Below are positions 4,083 through 5,906 of a stretch of DNA of 5,906 nt, piece by piece. The notes beneath the pieces were generated by a model. That model worked only from the letters and a program-made list of their open reading frames with translations. It was not told the origin of the DNA and made no database searches. Position 1 is the stretch's first letter. Each line of letters begins with the position of its first letter. The translations under genes were made by a program, and so were the position numbers. The stretch comes from RGIG5472 sp051867615 (GTDB lineage Bacteria; Bacillota; Clostridia; Oscillospirales; Oscillospiraceae), in assembly GCA_051867615.1 (NCBI GenBank), contig JBJDYU010000002.1, positions 1-5,906 on the forward strand, given 5' to 3'.

Positions 4083-5003
4083 ATGAGCGAGCTTGATACC
4101 TGTCTCCCGGAGGGCTGGTACCCTCCGCCCCCCTACACCGCCGCGGCGCTGCGCGCCGCCGCCGAGAGCGGCGCCGTCCTGACGGGCCTCGTCAAACGCT
4201 GCGACGTCGATCACGACCTGCACCTGAAGCTTGGCGGCTTCACCGGAGTCATCCCCCGCTCCGAAGCCGTGTCCCCTTACATCAGCGGCGCGTCAAGGGA
4301 GATCGCGCTGCTCTCCCGGGTGGGAAAGCCCGCCTGCTGTATGGTAACATCCTTTTCCGCCGGAGGCAAGGGGGAACTGCTGCTCTCCCGCAGGGCGGTG
4401 CAGGAGCGGGCGCTGGAGGCCCTGCTCCGCGAAGCCAGGCCCGGCACGGTCCTTCCCGCCATGGTCACCCATCTGGAGCCTTACGGCGCTTTTGTGGACA
4501 TCGGCTGCGGCGTCATCGCCCTGCTGCCGCTGGAGCGGTTCTCCTTCGCCCGGGTGAGCCACCCAAGGCAGCGGCTGCGTCCGGGGCAGCGCATCTACGC
4601 CGTTATCAGCGCCGTGGACCCAGACGCCCGGCGTTTCTCCCTTTCCATGCGGGAGCTGCTGGGCACCTGGGAGGAAAACGCCGCAGGCTTTCGCGAGGGC
4701 GAGGCCGTTCCCGGCATCGTGCGGAACATCCGGGACTACGGCGCGTTCATTGAGCTGACGCCGAACCTCTCGGGTCTCGCGGAACGCACGCCGGAGCTGC
4801 GGGAGGGCGACGCCGTCTCTGTTTTCATCAAAAGCATCCAGCCGAAGCGAATGAAATGCAAGCTCCAGATCATCGAGCGGCTGGGACCCGCCGCGCCGCC
4901 GAAGCTCCGCTTTTTCATCACCGGCGGCACGCTTCGGCGCTGGGTCTACTCCCCGCCGGACTGCGAAAACGAGGTAGTCAGCGAGTTTTCTGCTTTGCTT
5001 TGA
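4083..5003 (+). CDS. S1 RNA-binding domain protein (small clostridial S1-type)
   Basis: A protein of about 306 residues with three S1 (OB-fold) repeats. Repeat 1 (about 30-103) is divergent. Repeat 2 (about 120-192) carries VTHLEPYGAFVDIGCG, and repeat 3 (about 205-265) carries VRNIRDYGAFIELTPNLSGLAE, both classic S1 signatures. The C-terminal tail (270-306) includes RFFITGGTLRRWVYSPP, which I recall from homologous clostridial S1 proteins. A role in binding RNA at or near the ribosome is likely; it is shorter than the six-repeat S1 of proteobacteria, so rpsA is not assigned. The start is uncertain: ATG at 4014, 4080 and 4083 share the frame. The later starts fit the family's MSELDTCLPEGW-like beginning, with only a weak GGGA (4069-4072) upstream. 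The 4014 start would add an N-terminal FCPLCG segment and translate the inverted repeat. The 3' end overlaps rarA by 26 bp, tail to tail. Confidence 0.85.
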   Translation: MSELDTCLPEGWYPPPPYTAAALRAAAESGAVLTGLVKRCDVDHDLHLKLGGFTGVIPRSEAVSPYISGASREIALLSRVGKPACCMVTSFSAGGKGELLLSRRAVQERALEALLREARPGTVLPAMVTHLEPYGAFVDIGCGVIALLPLERFSFARVSHPRQRLRPGQRIYAVISAVDPDARRFSLSMRELLGTWEENAAGFREGEAVPGIVRNIRDYGAFIELTPNLSGLAERTPELREGDAVSVFIKSIQPKRMKCKLQIIERLGPAAPPKLRFFITGGTLRRWVYSPPDCENEVVSEFSALL

Positions 5004-5906
5004 CCGCGTCCCAGTAGGCTTTCGCCGATTGCTCCGCCTTGTTGGGGCCGTACTCATAGTAGCGGACGTCCCGCAGGGCGTCGGGCAGGTACTGCTGGGG
5101 GATATAGTGGTCGGGATAGCTGTGAGGGTACTTGTAGCCGGGGCCCTTCTCCGCCCCGGCGGAGTCCGCGTGGACGTTCTGCAGGTGCCGCGGGATATCC
5201 CCGGTCTTTCCCGCCCGGATATCCGCCCGGGCGGCGAGGATGGCGTTATGGGCGGAGTTCGACTTGGGAGAGGTCGCCAGCAGCACCGCCGCCTCCGCCA
5301 ACGGCAGCTGCGCCTCCGGCAGCCCCAGCTGCACCGCCGCGTCCACGCAGGCCTTGGTCACCACGATGGCGTTGGGATAGGCGAGCCCCACATCCTCCGC
5401 CGCGATGACCAGCAGCCGCCGGCAGGGGGAAAGCAGGTCTCCCGCCTCCAGCAGCCGGCCCAGGTAATGCACCGCCGCGTCCGGGTCGGAGCCGCGGATG
5501 GACTTTTGCAGCGCCGAGAGCAGGTCGTAGTGGGCGTCGCCGTCCCTATCATAGCGCATAGCGCTGCGCTGCGCGACCTGTGAAGCGTCTTCGCTTGACA
5601 CATACAGTGTCCCGTCGTCCCCCTCCTTTGCGGCGCGGTACAGCAGCTCCACGGCGTTGATGGCCTTGCGGACGTCTCCGCCGCAGGAGCGGGCGATCTG
5701 CAGCGGCACGCCCTCCTCCCAGCGGAAGGGCTTGTCGCTTCGCTCCTGCAAAATGTGGAGGCCGCGCAGCACCGCCCTCTCCGCCTCCTCCGCCGGGACG
5801 GCCTTGAACTCAAAGACCGTGCTGCGGCTCAGCAGCGCCCCATAGACGTAAAAGTAGGGGTTCTCCGTGGTGGAGGCGATGAGGGTGATGGAGCCGTTCT
5901 CCATGA
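4978..5906 (-). CDS. rarA: Replication-associated recombination protein A (RarA/MgsA), N-terminus outside window
   Basis: The C-terminal part of an AAA+ ATPase that acts at stalled replication forks. The first visible residues, MENGSITLIASTTENP, are the sensor-1 region of the ATPase, and LLSRST holds the arginine finger (R27, counted from the Met codon at 5904). GGDVRKAINAVE (75-86) is the sensor-2 helix. The RarA-specific C-terminal part follows: RRLLVIAAEDVGLAYPNA (162-179), LPLAEAAVLLATSPKSNSAHNA (200-221) and PGYKYPHSYPDHYIPQQYLP (255-274). Walker A and B are beyond the right edge; full RarA proteins have about 420-450 residues, so roughly the first third is missing. The Met at 5904 is internal and not the true start. 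It is convergent with the S1 gene; the stop codons lie inside each other's coding ends. Confidence 0.96.
   Translation of the reverse strand, partial: MENGSITLIASTTENPYFYVYGALLSRSTVFEFKAVPAEEAERAVLRGLHILQERSDKPFRWEEGVPLQIARSCGGDVRKAINAVELLYRAAKEGDDGTLYVSSEDASQVAQRSAMRYDRDGDAHYDLLSALQKSIRGSDPDAAVHYLGRLLEAGDLLSPCRRLLVIAAEDVGLAYPNAIVVTKACVDAAVQLGLPEAQLPLAEAAVLLATSPKSNSAHNAILAARADIRAGKTGDIPRHLQNVHADSAGAEKGPGYKYPHSYPDHYIPQQYLPDALRDVRYYEYGPNKAEQSAKAYWDAVKAKQKTR

Noticed and set aside
4293..5057. - strand frame of 254 codons
   Set aside because: It is antisense to the S1 gene and shows no family features; the S1 repeats are clear on the other strand.
5029..5583. + strand frame of 184 codons
   Set aside because: It is antisense to rarA, and its Val/Arg/Gly repeats are a by-product of GC-rich codons.

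Overview
The window reads as chromosome of an endospore-forming Clostridia bacterium, probably GC-rich and near Oscillospiraceae/Ruminococcaceae. The evidence is a spoIIGA-sigE pair, a DUF951 gene with a strong Shine-Dalgarno, a three-repeat S1 protein of clostridial type, and RarA. Family and genus cannot be fixed from the sequence alone.

Left part (1-1920): a compact two-gene BlaI/BlaR1-type regulatory cassette on the + strand. It has a sigma-A-like promoter, two tandem dyad operators, a BlaI/MecI repressor (start at 183) and, 3 bp downstream, an M56 membrane metalloprotease (GTG start at 549). The protease lacks a penicillin-binding sensor domain and has a short, unrecognised extracytoplasmic domain instead. 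Near-identical terminator hairpins lie on both sides of the cassette, inside a direct repeat of about 49 bp. Base composition is visibly more AT-rich than in the rest of the window, which suggests a mobile or duplicated module.

Middle part (1932-3570): the spoIIG locus on the - strand, spoIIGA (membrane aspartic protease) followed by sigE (pro-sigma-E). SpoIIGA's frame has no stop before sigE and runs 179 nt into it. A weak sigma-A-like -10 with Spo0A-box-like sequences lies upstream of spoIIGA. The neighbours usual in this locus (ftsZ upstream, sigG downstream) are not seen; the BlaI/BlaR1 cassette and two rho-independent terminators lie there instead.

Right part (3519-5906): a small - strand operon of a DUF951 gene and a 32-residue single-span membrane protein, joined by an ATGA overlap and closed by a strong terminator. 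Divergent from it is a + strand gene for a three-repeat S1 protein. That gene meets the - strand rarA tail to tail with a 26-nt overlap; rarA is cut by the right edge. The 130-bp divergent spacer holds a perfect 11-bp inverted repeat.

No tRNA, rRNA, CRISPR array or intact insertion sequence was seen. No clearly new multi-gene system is present. The most unusual points are the sensor-swapped BlaR1 cassette with its repeated terminators next to sigE, the run-on SpoIIGA frame, and the tiny membrane protein.
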